This document shows, piece after piece, positions 1 through 12,555 of a stretch of 64,000 bases of DNA. The stretch comes from Jaapia argillacea MUCL 33604 (lineage: Eukaryota > Basidiomycota > Agaricomycetes > Jaapiales > Jaapiaceae): positions 62,001-126,000 of the forward strand of contig KL197713.1 in NCBI GenBank assembly GCA_000697665.1, in the 5' to 3' direction. The stretch's first letter is position 1. The number at the start of each line of letters is the position of its first letter. Below the pieces are notes generated by a model, which was not told the origin of the DNA, did not search any database, and saw only the letters and a program-made list of their open reading frames with translations. The position numbers and the translations under genes were made by a program.

Positions 1-1614
<1,614 letters not shown>

Positions 1615-2076
1615 ATATTTCTTTGGCGTGTTGTTGCATCTCGGACATGACATACTTTTCGACTTCTTGAACGAATGTTTGCTCTCCTGAAGCCGAAGGT
1701 GGCCCACCATCTCCTACCATCGAAGTCAGCGTTCAAATCCCTGCCACAACAGTGTTTGCTTGTGCTTGCATTCACGGCTGGCCAATCATGTGACCGTTAC
1801 ATGCCCCTCCGATCCAAGTGCAACCTTTCCTTTCATCCATCGCAACTTGATAAAGTTCAGATCTTACCACTCGTCTCACTCTCAAATCTCCTAGTCAGCA
1901 AGCTCTGTGCTCTATCCCCTAGGCGCCACAGTATACCACACCAAATAATCTAAATTCGTCTCCTGTCTTTTGTTCTTCATATCAATTTGTCATAGAGGTG
2001 CTTTGTGGGCCTCGTGGTAGGTCTGGTGGATTGTTGCTTTAATGGTTAGGTGTGTGGCTGTTGTACAGCTTTTTCC

Positions 2077-2084
2077 TATATAAG
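2077..2084 (+). promoter_or_regulatory. TATA box of a candidate transcript
   Basis: TATATAAG is followed 25-60 nt later by a C/T-rich tract rich in CCAACACC and CTCTCCTCTCT, the usual look of a fungal core promoter and start region. It lies about 790 nt before the MCM-binding protein start, so it serves either a long leader of that gene or a separate short transcript. Confidence 0.45.
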
Positions 2085-2367
2085 ACGCGGTTTGGGGACC
2101 TCAGTCTGATCCAACACCACTCTCCTCTCTACTATCCGGTGCACTGGTGTTTCTACTTCGTCCCTGGCTGGCCTTTTGCTTTCCCTGTTTCCCGTTCCTC
2201 CTGAGCTTGGTGTCATCGGTGAGTGCTCCATTTCCAAGCACATTCTGTCCTGATTGCCGTCATCCTTGTCGTACAACCGACTGTTAGCCACGTACTCCAA
2301 TGTCAACTGCAAGGTCACTGTCAACCTCCAAACTTCCTGTCATCCACCATCATCAAGGTTAAGCGGC

Positions 2368-2486
2368 AGCCTGAAGAGACGCCAAACGCGTAGGCGAACA
2401 CAAGACAGCCCTCAACAGACACCAAACGTGTGGGCGAAGACTGAACAGCCTGACGCGACACCCATCGCGTAGGCGAAGATCAGAGT
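2368..2486. repeat. Three imperfect tandem copies of a ~40-nt unit
   Basis: Copies span about 2368-2406, 2407-2446 and 2447-2486. Each starts AGCC and shares a core GACRCCAAACGYGTRGGCGAA (third copy GACACCCATCGCGTAGGCGAA). The first copy contains a perfect MluI cell-cycle box, ACGCGT, at 2386-2391. The copies differ at several positions, so they are not a recent expansion. Unit length is not a multiple of three throughout, which speaks against a coding repeat. Confidence 0.75.
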
Positions 2487-2790
2487 GCCTCAAGACTGTC
2501 TGCTTCTTTCCACTTTCCCTCTCCCTCCTCACGCTTGTTCGTGTTGTATCGCACGCATTTGTACTGGTCTCTTCACGCCGCACCTCTCGTATGGATGACT
2601 GCAGAGTTATATGGATTGCATCCGCGGGAGCGGTGCCCATTCCTGGGGGTTTTGTACACTTTCCCCTAGGTTTTCTCAGTCATCCTGCCTTGAATGGCTA
2701 GTACCTGAGCCGGCTTGCAATGAGCATATTCGTCGACTGTCTTTTGTGTGATGAAGTGAAGAAAGTGCTGATCGACACTCATCAGTACAA

Positions 2791-2815
2791 ACGCGCTTTG
2801 TGAGATTCGACGCGC
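2791..2815 (+). promoter_or_regulatory. Two ACGCGC elements (MCB/E2F-like) upstream of the MCM-binding protein gene
   Basis: ACGCGCTTTGTG at 2791 and ACGCGCTTGTG at 2810 are near-identical direct repeats 19 nt apart, centred about 70 nt before the start codon at 2872. ACGCGT/ACGCGN is the binding core of fungal MBF, which drives G1/S genes for DNA replication. The match of site type and gene function makes this a plausible cell-cycle promoter, but this is inference from motif and position. Confidence 0.45.
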
Positions 2816-2871
2816 TTGTGGCGCAGCCACTTACTTGACCCTTCATCAACTTGACTGTTCATACCATCAGC

Positions 2872-4912
2872 ATGGTCTCCTCTCTCCTAGCAGATGCCCT
2901 CCGTGACCCTACATCTTCACTATCTCATCTCTACCCTTCCACAGGGGATAAATCCAATTTCCCTGCCCTCGTCTCTCGCCACTATTCCCAAATCTTCAAA
3001 ACTCAAGAAGCCTTTGAAGAGGTGCTTAGCCCCTTCTTCGACCAGTCCCCCATTTAGATCTGGCTCACGCGGAGACTCTACATTCAGATCCCAACCCTCG
3101 ATGTCAACTATCCACCCAAATCACACCAACCACGAAGCCTGGTTCGCTTCAGAGCTATGGTTCAGGATACCTCGCCATCTCCTGAGATGTACCTTTCCGA
3201 AGTGGGGGAAGGTGCATGCGGTGGTTGGGGGATGGATGCCACTTTGAATGAGAGCGAGATTGGTATTTTGGATTATTCAAAACTTAAGGAATGCACTGTT
3301 GTATGGGCGGTGAACGTTCCGGGGGAGACAGACTGGTGTAAGCAGAAGCTAGATGGCGCTCATCCGGGTTCGTTCCTTCTTCAACACTCGTAGACGCTTT
3401 CACCCTCATATTGTACTCCAGATGCTGCGCGAGAAGTCCCAACTCCAGTCCGAACACACAAGTTTCCTGTTGGCGACGTGCCTCACGTCGGCATCCAGGT
3501 GAAGGTAGGTCTGCGAACTCCGTCTGATAATCGACGTCTTGGTAGCTCATGATATGGCCAGATATACGACAAAGGAGATACTCTGAAATCAACCGATGTG
3601 GTGACGTTCGTTGGAATCCTGACCACTGAATCGTGCGTGTACAGCCCTCAACCGGGTCTATTCCCCCTTCTAAGGGAGCCGTTCTCAGAACGCATAGCGA
3701 CCTTGACGAGTCTATCAGCGTGCCCACCCTTCATGTGCTTTTCTGGAAGTCCCATCCACGTACATTGCTCCCTCGATCGTACCCTGTGGATGGTGTAGAT
3801 GGTGTTCGTGGCCAGCTGATATCATGGATCGCCACGGAAGCGTTGGGAGGCGATACAGACGCTGCAGAGTGGATCTTGCTCGTTTGTATAGCCAGAACGT
3901 ATGTGCCAAATCGCCTTCATCTTCCGTTTATTTACTCGATTTCCTAGCATATCACGGCATCCAGCCCTCCTCCAGCCATCGCTAACCATCTCGCATTTTC
4001 CGCTCCCTACCACGGAAATCACGACACCGACGCTGTCTCATGTCCTCTCTGAGCTGTTGCCCTCGTTCTTGACCCTCCCACTGTCGCTCGATCTACTGAA
4101 CAAATTGCATTTCGCTCCGGAAAGCAAGGATGAAGATCTACATTCTGGGTTTCTGCAACAACCCGCTGGCACGACCATTCTCGTCAATGAGAGCGGAGTC
4201 CAAGAAGGCAAACTTGCAGAGAATGGTCTGCCTCCATTGCCATTGCTCGCTCGATAACCAACTCACTTATTTTGACAGGGATCAACAACATATTGATCAC
4301 GCAAGACGTTATGTCATCACAAACCATCCCCTACATTTTCCCATTCAGCCGGTTTTCTTTTCCTACCGACATCAACTTTGTGGTCCTGGCTCAAGGCAAG
4401 AAAAGTGCCTTCTTCAAGGTAGGGATTTAACTCGCAATTCCGTTCCCCGACCACTAATCTTGGCATAGACAGACATTGGCGTCGAACTGAAGAGACGGTC
4501 ATCGGATGTAGATCTGTACAAGCCCAAAGATCGGGTCGGAGGGTTGTCTTCGGAGATATTGGACGCCTTTCGGGAGTTGATCGGAAGTGCATCAAGCGGC
4601 ACAGTGAAGGTTGGGCCAACGATGTCTGCGGTAGGGATTTTACAGGCGCATATTCTACCATTCTCACTTCCTATCTAGTACATTCAGAACGCGTTTGTGG
4701 AAGAAAGGCAGAAGAGTCCATCCATCACACAGGATCATCTCATCCACATGATGACGGTTGCGAAGTTGGTCCCATTCCCTCAGCCAGATAAAGTGGCGAC
4801 TGATTTCAATGCCCCTAGGTTGATGGCTCTCTCTATGCATGCAACGGAGCTAACACCTGAGATTTGGGAGAGAACGAAGACCCTGGAAAGCCGTAGAGCT
4901 AGCTTGAGTTGA
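2872..4912 (+). CDS. Mini-chromosome maintenance complex-binding protein (MCMBP)
   Basis: Binds MCM3-7 in place of MCM2 and helps assemble, store and unload MCM helicase subunits. The family signature after the N-terminal helix is SLVRFRAMVQDTSPSPEMYLSE (two parts of the conserved mid-N motif), then NVPGETDWCKQ; further on come VKIYDKGD, PTLHVLF, the AEWILL..A segment and SGFLQLP-like SGFLQQPAGTTILVNE, ending with a SITQDHLIHMMTVAKL helix as in the human protein. About seven short introns; the first runs 3022-3087 and joins AFEE to IPTLDVNYPP, removing an in-frame TAG. Start at 2872 gives MVSSLLADALRDPT; an in-frame ATG at 2851 would add seven residues. Two ACGCGC sites lie in its promoter. 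It converges on the mutase gene, with only 63 nt between stop codons. Confidence 0.93.
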
Positions 4913-4975
4913 TGTCCATTTGTATCGTACATTCCATTGTAGCCATACAACAATGTGGTCGAGAACCACTGAATC

Positions 4976-7890
4976 CTATGGTGACTCGAGATGGTTCAGC
5001 CGGGCTTGTAGCCATTGGTCGCCTAGTTCCGCAACGACACCTGCCAGAACATTGTCTACCTTCGACATATCTGACCCACTACCCTCCAAGTAATACTTGA
5101 TCTGCGGGACCTCCCTCTTTACTATCGGTGGTTCCCGCCCATGTGGATAAGAGGCTTACCTTTGGTTCAGTCCCACTCGTGCTACACCCCGCTGATCAGA
5201 ATAACACGCCAAAGAGATGAAGTTAGGTGACTCACCGAATTGTCAAGAATATTTTCGTACTATCAACGGGAGATTCTGCTCGGAATTGTATCATATGTCC
5301 CGAAGAGAGCGGGAGCAATGGCTTGAATTTAGGCGGGTTGGAGCTATCGTAACCAACAGTTAAATCCCTGACTGTGGTGATGGTGAGTCCTGAGATGGAC
5401 CGGGGATAACTTTTCCTGTTTGGTTCAGTCTGACTAGATGTAAGCCTGGATTCGAACAATATAAACACGCGGCTCACACTTTCACATCTTGAGCGAAGTT
5501 GAGCAAATATCCGGTCGATCGTCGGGGGATCACGGCAGATGAAATAGCTGTTTCTCGTCTGACAGGGTGCAGAGATTCGTGAGGAACTCAGGAGACCGTT
5601 CGTTATATGCAACTCGTTACCTGGAAGAATCCGTATCTGGCGGTATGCAATAGAATCAAGATGAAGAAACCAAGGGAGTAAACGCCTCACTTCGCGTACA
5701 GATCTTGAAGATAGGAGTTGACGGACTTTCCTTGGCTGCGGAGGCTGACAACCAACTCTGCAAATACCATCTAGTCGACCTCAGGATGTTAGTTTATAGG
5801 ATGTGATGGATGACAACTACCGTTGCAGCGACTCCATCCTTGTCTCGGATATCGTCGCCAAACATAAATCCGATAGCCTCCTCGTATCCAAAGGGAACTT
5901 CGAATCCATTGTGCACAAGACTGAGACCCGTATTGCCAATGAATTTGAAACCTTGTTGATATCTGAGGTCACATTCCAATTCGAAACACCCTTGAGGTTC
6001 ACGTACCAGTCAAGCACTCAGCAAACTTGAAACCTTCCGCAGCCGCCATGGCTTCAACCATCTTCGAGCTGACAGTTGATGCGACCATGGCGAGCTTGTC
6101 TAGTGGACGGTCAGCTATCTCAATAACTCCTGGATATCAGTGACTCACCAATGGGCTTCCCAGACACCCTGTACAGCTCCAGAACTCTGCTGGCGAAGAC
6201 CGAACCGAGTTGATCGCCAGTGAATGTCGTCCATCTCCCGTCGGAACTAGCAGAATGTCGTCAGATTAGTTTCGCAGCGACGAAACAACTTTACCCCTTC
6301 TCAGCGGCAGAAAAGCGGTCACCATCCGGATCTTGGGCCAATACGTAAGTTGCCCCTACTTCGGCTGCAGTACTTAGTGCAAGGTCCTGTAGTGGCAGAG
6401 ATGGGAATGTGATGCCATAGACAGCAAATTTAATCACACGCACCAGAGCACCTAACAACGGTTGAGTGCATGAAATCATTAGAATCAGTGATAGTAAGGC
6501 TACCATGTTCTTCTGGGTTGGGAAACTTCACAGTTGGAAACTCGGGGTCGGGCTGCTGTTGTTCTTTGACAGGTACGAAGGGCGGAAATCCAAAAGCTTC
6601 AAAAGCCTTCTCGACAACGTTGTGACTAACTCCGTGCATAGAGGTATTCACAAATTTGACGTCGACAGTCGTGTTAAGTGATCTGAAACTGAAATGAGAA
6701 GTCATATTATAAAGCGTAGAAGAGCCCCGACCGCGAATGGCACAGCTTCGAGAGAGATGCGAAGTAGGCAACGTGTAACTCCTTTGTCGGGTCGTCGAGC
6801 AAAGGAGATTTCAGCAAGGCCTCGCCAGTATTCCATGTCTGAGGCTCCAGATTTCTGAGGATAGAAGCGGCAATTCCCTTGTCATGAGGTTCGATGATCT
6901 AAGAGGAGTAAGTGATACGTCTCTGAGGCATGCAAGTCAAGTTACCTGCACCGCGTTCTCCCAGTACACCTGGATAGAGGTCGATCAAAAATTCGCATGA
7001 TTACTAGGCATACAAGAACATTCACTTTATACCCGTTATCTTGCTGAACGATGCCAGCCTTTAGTGAACAGTTTTGGTATTTGGCAGGTTAATCAGCAAA
7101 CCTTTGGATTGTGACTCGCTGCCCCTAGTTTAGTCGCCGATTCGTCAGAAAGAGCAGCGACATTGGACTCACCTGTGATCATGACGCCACAAGCGGCCTT
7201 GACGTGCTTCACACCGAAAGGTACCCTGTTTCCAGACATGAGACGGTGCACTTTGACGAACCAATCAAAGATAGACCAACATAGGAGTATGAACGACTCC
7301 ACGGAGAAGGTGCACTTTCACATTGCTGGTTACGAACGCGGCAGCTGTCAATTGAGCCCAGTGTTCCGAGTGATAGCGATGATCGTGTCCAATGACAACG
7401 CCTCTTTCAGAAGCATCGGGTATCATTTCGAGAAGATATGCGCACAAGCCCTATGTTACTAGCGATGGGTCAGGATATCGATGTGAATAATGCGAGGACA
7501 TACTTGAGAAGCCTGGATGATGACCAAATCATTCATCCGAGAAAAACCTGCCTCCATTCGGCCTCGAAGGCCTTTTTATCAAGAAACATGAGAACTATCG
7601 CATGTGTAGGTGTGGTAACCTCTATGTACCTGCAGTTCCGAACTCTATGCGAATTCTGTCGACCAGGGACAGGATATAAGTCTGGGGAGTTGTTGTAAGG
7701 AGTCAGGCCAAACCTCAACCGCTTTTCGAGTTCGTCGGTATTCCTGACTTGTAGGAGGGATTGGATCTCATTGCGAGTTGATTCATTCTGGCAAGGTATT
7801 TAATGAAGGTAAGGGAGGCATGAAGAGAGGTCACACTTGATCCAAACGAAGCCACTCCTTCGCAAGGTCGTCAATGGATTCGGACGACAT
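4976..7890 (-). CDS. Phosphoribomutase / phosphoglucomutase-2-type alpha-D-phosphohexomutase
   Basis: Interconverts ribose-1-P and ribose-5-P (and glucose-1-P/6-P), in the PGM2/yeast Prm15 branch. It starts MSSESIDDLAKEWLRLDQ at 7890. The substrate-entry motif RIEFGTAGLRGRMEAG is spread over two exons; the phosphoserine loop GVMITASHNPK is cut by an intron after ITA; then come QDNGYK and VYWENAVQ, the metal loop DPDGDRF, the sugar-binding loop GYEEAIGF, and the phosphate-binding RTSGTEPKIKYYLEG near the C-terminus, which ends HLESP. At least three exons are tiny: 7630-7655 (26 nt), 7026-7043 (18 nt) and 6946-6969 (24 nt). All catalytic loops are intact. The RIEFGTAGLRGRM..TASHNPK combination fits PGM2/phosphopentomutase better than the glycolytic PGM1 form. 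Confidence 0.92.
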
Positions 7891-8062
7891 CTTGGCGATT
7901 GTTACCCACAAGATCGCAGGTGCGAAACCGTGAGAACCCGGAATACCTGAAACTTAGAAATTGCCATAAAAGGAAGGCACTGCTCCTTTTCTGGCCGAAG
8001 AAACGAAAGCAGCGGTTGGGGAGTCACATCTATGCAGCTCAATCAAGGTCTCTATGTCGAGC

Positions 8063-9740
8063 CTACAAAAGGTAAAGATCGCCGAGGTCCGTTTGCATAG
8101 TGTGTAGAACTGCAGGTTTCAAAGATTTTAACAAGCCGATGGACAGTTCCACCCCGCTATCTCGTGCGTTAGATCGAAAGACTCGCAGGTAGTGGTTCGA
8201 TACACCGGCGGTAAAGAATTGAGACCGTGACCCTGGAGCACCAAAGTCGATGGAACGCCAATCCAACCTGAGGATCCATGTGAGCAAGAGACTCCAAAGG
8301 AGAATCGAAGACAAGGTTACAGACGCCAAGTTCGAATTCACAGACAAGACTTCAGATTCGGGTGCGAAGAAGATCGATCGCCCAGAATTAGCGGCCGATA
8401 GCATGAGATAGCTCGCAACACTCATCCATTGCTCAACAAAGGTGGGAGATCTGCTCCGTTCGATGGAGTCTCGGATAGCTTCCCCAATCCTGGTAGCATT
8501 AGTTAAATCCGCTGGCTCAAAGGTAGACGACTTTATCTTTGAATGTATGAGTGAAGAGCCTAGTAAATTCGAGGAATAACAAACAATATATATGGCGTTG
8601 CCGGCCACGTCAGGGTCGATGAATTTGGTCTTGAGGTGGCGATACTACTCAGGTTCTGGAGTAAGGCCCTCGAGTCACAGGTCGGATGTGAGGCGACGCA
8701 CGCTAGCTGCGTTCGTTATAGAGCGAATCGCCACATCTGAGCAGCGATTGAGAACGGTTACCATATAGGCAGTAACACAGTCTTGCAATGAAAGCTTTGG
8801 GCCGGTACAGATCTTGGAGCGAATGGTCTCTAATTGCGCCGCACCGAGGCGCAACCTGAGATTCACAACGTCCTTACTTGTCTCTGCATATTTGACCTCT
8901 AGTTCAGCCGCGGGGATCGCCTGGCCAAGATGAGGCATGAGGGGTAAGTATTCTTGTATCTGATGCGAATCTGGCGCGGCAAAGTCAAACTTGTCCAGAG
9001 TTGGCTGCCATGGCGGAGGTGCGTCCGGTTCCCGATAAAGCATGCACAACGTCTGCATGAAGCGAAGCAGGACAGAGGCATCTCCTGGAAGCAAAATCAA
9101 GGAACAATCATAGGGAGAATAAGAAGGTGATACCGAGGCTATGGTTCCACGAGACCCCCAAAGCGGTTTCTGCATCTGCCAGAGTAAGCTTGAGCCTGAG
9201 CAGAGGCATATTTCCATCGGCCAAGGGTGCATTCCTTGGTGAAGGGGAGAGGAAACGAGTTATATCGTCCTGGACGACCCAATCGTTGGGGAATAGGCGT
9301 GGCATAGGTGCTACCTGTATGTCTAGGGGTACCGGCGATGAATTCAGAAGGATCTACCAAACCGGTCAGTATGGTCAATCAAATAACTAGAGAGTCCAAA
9401 ACTGACACTCCAATGTTCCCCATCGTTGCACAGGCGGCCTGCAGCATACGGGAAGATCTGAAGTGTTTTGGAAAGGGCGTATTCGAACCTATCGAGGCGG
9501 AGTTGAGCGGGCACCAAATGGACATTCTTTATCTGAGTATATCCGATTTCAAATTGGTACGGGAGGGTAGTCAGAGTAGATACAAAGTCCATGGGGTCTG
9601 ACACCTACAAAGTTAGTCCACAGTTCGTAGCCCGGAAGTTTGACAGTGGTTGGATTCGTGCTGGCCGTGACCTGAGGCAGGGGGGCCACCAAACGGTGCT
9701 CCAAACGAGAGGGAGAAGGAGTACTAGCACTCGTGCTCAT
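8063..9740 (-). CDS. BAHD/transferase-family acyltransferase (PF02458 type)
   Basis: Predicted CoA-dependent acyltransferase; substrate unknown. From the start at 9740 (MSTSASTPSPSRLEH) the first intron appears to join APLPQ to VSDPMDFVSTL, which explains the frame change near 9605-9675. The catalytic HxxxD motif is HSLGD, in GVSWNHSLGDASVLLRF, split by an intron close to 9110. A later intron joins ITNAAS to YRHLKTKFIDP, followed by DVAGNAIYIV, a hallmark of the fungal branch. The structural DFGWG motif near the C-terminus is present only as IDFGAPGSRSQFF. Total length about 480 residues is normal. No polyketide synthase, NRPS or P450 lies nearby, so there is no evidence for a metabolite cluster. 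It ends 172 nt beyond the mutase start. Confidence 0.85.
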
Positions 9741-10291
9741 GGGGCGTCGCTCGAGTGCAAGTGAAAACAGATCGATTCGAAGTGGTGGGAAGCACCGTAT
9801 TCGCACTGCTCTGGCGATGGATGAACGTTTGAACAGTGCATCAACCATGTATCTGCGTGTTCTGTTATGATACACTGAGACAGACTTGGTCCGATTATGT
9901 GCACAATGCGATGAACAATCTCATAGTTCCAATATACAAACTCGCTTTTCCACCCAAGAAACTGAGCCACACAAAATTCAGAGAGGTAGTACGATATAAA
10001 GGAATGTAGGCACCAATAATACTTGGAGAAACAATGAATAGAAACTTTTTGTTGTAATGCAAAGAGTCAGACTAAAGCAGTGGCGACAATAAGCGAGAGG
10101 TGTGGTATGCAAGCCAGAGAGACGAGGAGTAGACAGAGAAGAAAACAATAAGAAACCGAGGAAAAACAATGGACAATGTCAACACGGGAGACATGTCGAC
10201 TTCCCGTCCGATATTGATTGCAGACAAGAAGTCCGCTGAATCCGATACCAGCCGGATACCTCTAATTCACCCACTTCTCTCTTCTCAACAC
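9741..10291. other. Spacer upstream of the acyltransferase
   Basis: Presumed promoter and leader of the minus-strand acyltransferase plus the 3' flank of the RNA-binding protein gene, A-rich at 10020-10170. No TATA box in the right orientation and no convincing gene; the open frame on plus at 10169 runs into the antisense of the RNA-binding protein gene. Confidence 0.6.
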
Positions 10292-12087
10292 TTAGATTTC
10301 CAAAGGCTCGTGAGACCTGGCCTCAAAGCCACCTCTCACCTGGCTTTCACTGGCAATGACCCTGTCGCGTCGAGTGCCAAACCCGCCAGTGCCTGGTCCT
10401 CTGGGTTGGCGGACGACTCCACTAGAGGGGCCATCAGAGCCATTCACAGCCCCTGAGACGCTTGCCGGGAGGCTGGGGACAGGGGGAATGGAAGATCCAC
10501 CTCCGAAGCCACCCTGGTTTCCAAACAAAGCACCAAACCCACCGGGTGATCGGCGCGAAGGTGAGGCTATAGTGGCATAGCCCTCGCGCATGTTGCCGTT
10601 GGAGGCGCGAGTGTTGAGACGAGGTGCTTGGGATCGCAAAGCGTTCATATCAGGCATGGATTTCTTGGCTCTGAGGGAGCTTGCTGATGGTTGTTGGGAA
10701 GTGGGAGACAGGTAGGCAGAGGGTGCCCGCGACAGTGTATGTCTGGCCGTTTGTTGCCGCTGGGGAGGTGGGGTAAGTGAGATGATAAAATGGAGGCGAG
10801 AAGCCACTCACTGCAGCGGGATCGATACGGGTGACGACTGCGTATCTGTCTTCCCCTTCGCCGACGGAATAGTGATACACGCCCAACTTCTGAGCTACAA
10901 GGTGTACAATCCTCCTTTGCTTCGGTGTAAGGGCTCTAGAGAAGGCGAGCTCGTCCCGCATAAGATCGTCTTTGAACAACAGGATACGAGAATAGATCTC
11001 CAGGGTAGCGGGGTCGTTCATGTCCAATTCGTTGGCAGTGGGTGACTTGATAGAAACACTGGAGGCAGTAGTCGGCATGGGTGGCATGGGTGGCGGGCTT
11101 ACGTTGCCGTAATGCTGGGCGACAGGCATGGGAGGCATTTGAGGAGGGGAGTAGGCCTGGTGCTGGGGGTAGCCACCAGAGAACGAGCGTGAAGCGGCGA
11201 AAGTGGGGGCGATGATGGCTCCAAACTCGTCGTATGGTGTCTGCGGCTGAGCAACAGCAGTAACTTGGTGGTGCTCCTTCTCCAGTTGCATAGACTTCAT
11301 GCGGCGAATAGCCTTCTCCCTCTCAATGCGCTCTTTTTCTCCAGCCTGCAGTACCTTTTTGTACTCGACGCGAAGCTTTCGACCTTGGACGTCGAAGCCA
11401 TTCAAGGCAGCGACGACTGCGTCGGCGTCGCCGGCTTGGCGGAAATTAGCAAAGGCCAATCCACGAAATTGACCTGAAGGATCAAGATGATAGTTGAAAG
11501 CGTAAGGTGTAGGGATCGACAAAGATGCCTATCCGAATGCGCAATGTCAGATTGTGGTAAGATCGACACCGAGACTGCAACACGCACAATGATATCAAGG
11601 AGAGTCTCGCGTTTTACGTTGAAAGGTATGTTCTTGATTACGATGGCATTGGGTATGATGTCGTCGTCCCCGATAGGTCCAGGTGTGCCAGGTCCCAAGT
11701 TTGAAAGCTGTGGGATTGGAGGCGGCGAGCCACCTGACGAGGACAAGTCCGAGTTGTTATGCGGGGAAAGAGAACGACTGTCTGTAAGCGACGCGGAATT
11801 ATCGAGCCATTGCTGTGAAAAGCCCTTAGATTCGCATTGAAATGGGAAAAAACGACCGCGCGTACAGTAGGAAGGCCGGCGCGGAGAGGCTTGTTCTTGA
11901 GCGGAGACTGGCTCATACCAAGCGGGTTGTATTGCGACTGAGCCTGAATAGCGGGTGAAGTAGAAAAGTACTGTGCTCTATTACCGCCATTGCCATTGCC
12001 TTCGTAATCGTAAGAATCGTGAAGACGTGGGGAGCTCGAGGAGAGGGAGAGGGACGAGATATCGGGGATTGAGGGCGAGCTGGTCAT
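10292..12087 (-). CDS. RRM and R3H domain RNA-binding protein (Cip1/Cip2/Pin4-like)
   Basis: Predicted cytoplasmic RNA-binding regulator, related to fission yeast Cip1/Cip2 and budding yeast Pin4, which act in stress and cell-cycle mRNA control. Start at 12087 (MTSSPSIPDISSLSLSSSS). A disordered Ser-rich N-terminus is followed by one RRM: RNP2 AIVIKNIPF, a phase-0 intron after LLDII, then SIPTPYAFNYH and RNP1-like RGLAFANF. After a Pro/Met/Gln-rich linker comes the R3H-like segment ALTPKQRRIVHLVAQKLG..HYSVGEGEDRYAVV. The C-terminus is a low-complexity RSPGGFGALFGNQGGFGGG tail. Three introns are visible (near 11840-11870, 11525-11585 and 10755-10810). The domain order matches the Cip/Pin4 group; function in this fungus is inferred. 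Confidence 0.88.
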
Positions 12088-12555
12088 GACGTCCTGGGCA
12101 GCAACAGACAAATACAGGATACTTTGATGAGGCTGATATAAAGGCTGAGTAGAAATCCGTTCGTAAAAGACAGAGCAAAGCAGAAAAAGTCAGCGAAAAA
12201 GAGGAGAACAACGCCAATGAGACAACGCCGTTGTTGATGGAAAAGGAATAACTGGGCGGCAGATTCTTAGTCTCTTTCCGCTTATGTACTGACTCTAACA
12301 GTCCCACACGAGGCGTCTCGAGGCATTCGCCAAATGTTGCCTTCCCGTCGCTATTTCATTCGCGATACAAATTAGCTACGCTCTATCTACAGGCACGGAA
12401 CGTGGTGAATGTAGGACGATGGAAGCTAAACGAAGGAGTGGTTGAACGGCAGCATACGGGAAAAAAGTCTCATTATTACACCAAACGTCAGCCACCACCG
12501 GGGTGACTGAATTGACAACACGGGAGGGTTCCACTGTAAGTCCGCCTGCTAAATC
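12088..12555. other. Promoter/leader region of the RRM-R3H gene
   Basis: No gene seen. On the minus strand the stretch just upstream of 12087 is pyrimidine-rich, typical of a fungal 5' leader. Open frames here lack an ATG-led conserved product. Confidence 0.55.

Larger units (their letters stand above)
2105..2850 (+). other. Candidate short spliced transcript, possibly noncoding
   Basis: Downstream of the TATA box there is a good intron candidate (GTGAGT donor at 2219, TTAG acceptor ending 2287). The putative exon before it has no ATG. The first ATG after it opens a frame of only about 20 codons. If transcribed, this is a noncoding RNA, a micropeptide gene or a 5' leader exon of the MCM-binding protein gene. 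The sequence alone cannot choose. Confidence 0.25.
1615..2871. other. 1.26-kb spacer between RPT1 and the MCM-binding protein gene
   Basis: This unusually long spacer for the window holds the RPT1 3' flank, then a TATA box near 2077, a pyrimidine-rich stretch, a well-formed intron-like segment (2219-2287), three tandem copies of a roughly 40-nt unit (2368-2486) and two ACGCGC elements (2791-2815) just ahead of the next gene. Open frames at 1675-1953 (92 codons) and 2254-2472 (plus) and 2359-2640 (minus) resemble no family I know and have no convincing coding signal. Confidence 0.7.

Noticed and set aside
1675-1953. 92-codon plus-strand frame after RPT1
   Set aside because: Lies in the presumed 3' flank, no recognisable product, no promoter or splice context.
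2254-2472. 72-codon plus-strand frame across the tandem repeat
   Set aside because: It runs through the predicted intron 2219-2287 and repeat units that are not consistent multiples of three; no similarity known to me.
3022-3087. In-frame TAG in the N-terminal part of the MCMBP gene
   Set aside because: It lies inside a 66-nt GT..AG intron; splicing joins AFEE to IPTLDVNYPP as the family expects, so it is not a broken gene.
9605-9680. Apparent frameshift near the start of the acyltransferase gene
   Set aside because: A GTCACG..TTTGTAG intron of about 66 nt joins APLPQ to VSDPMDFV and restores the frame.
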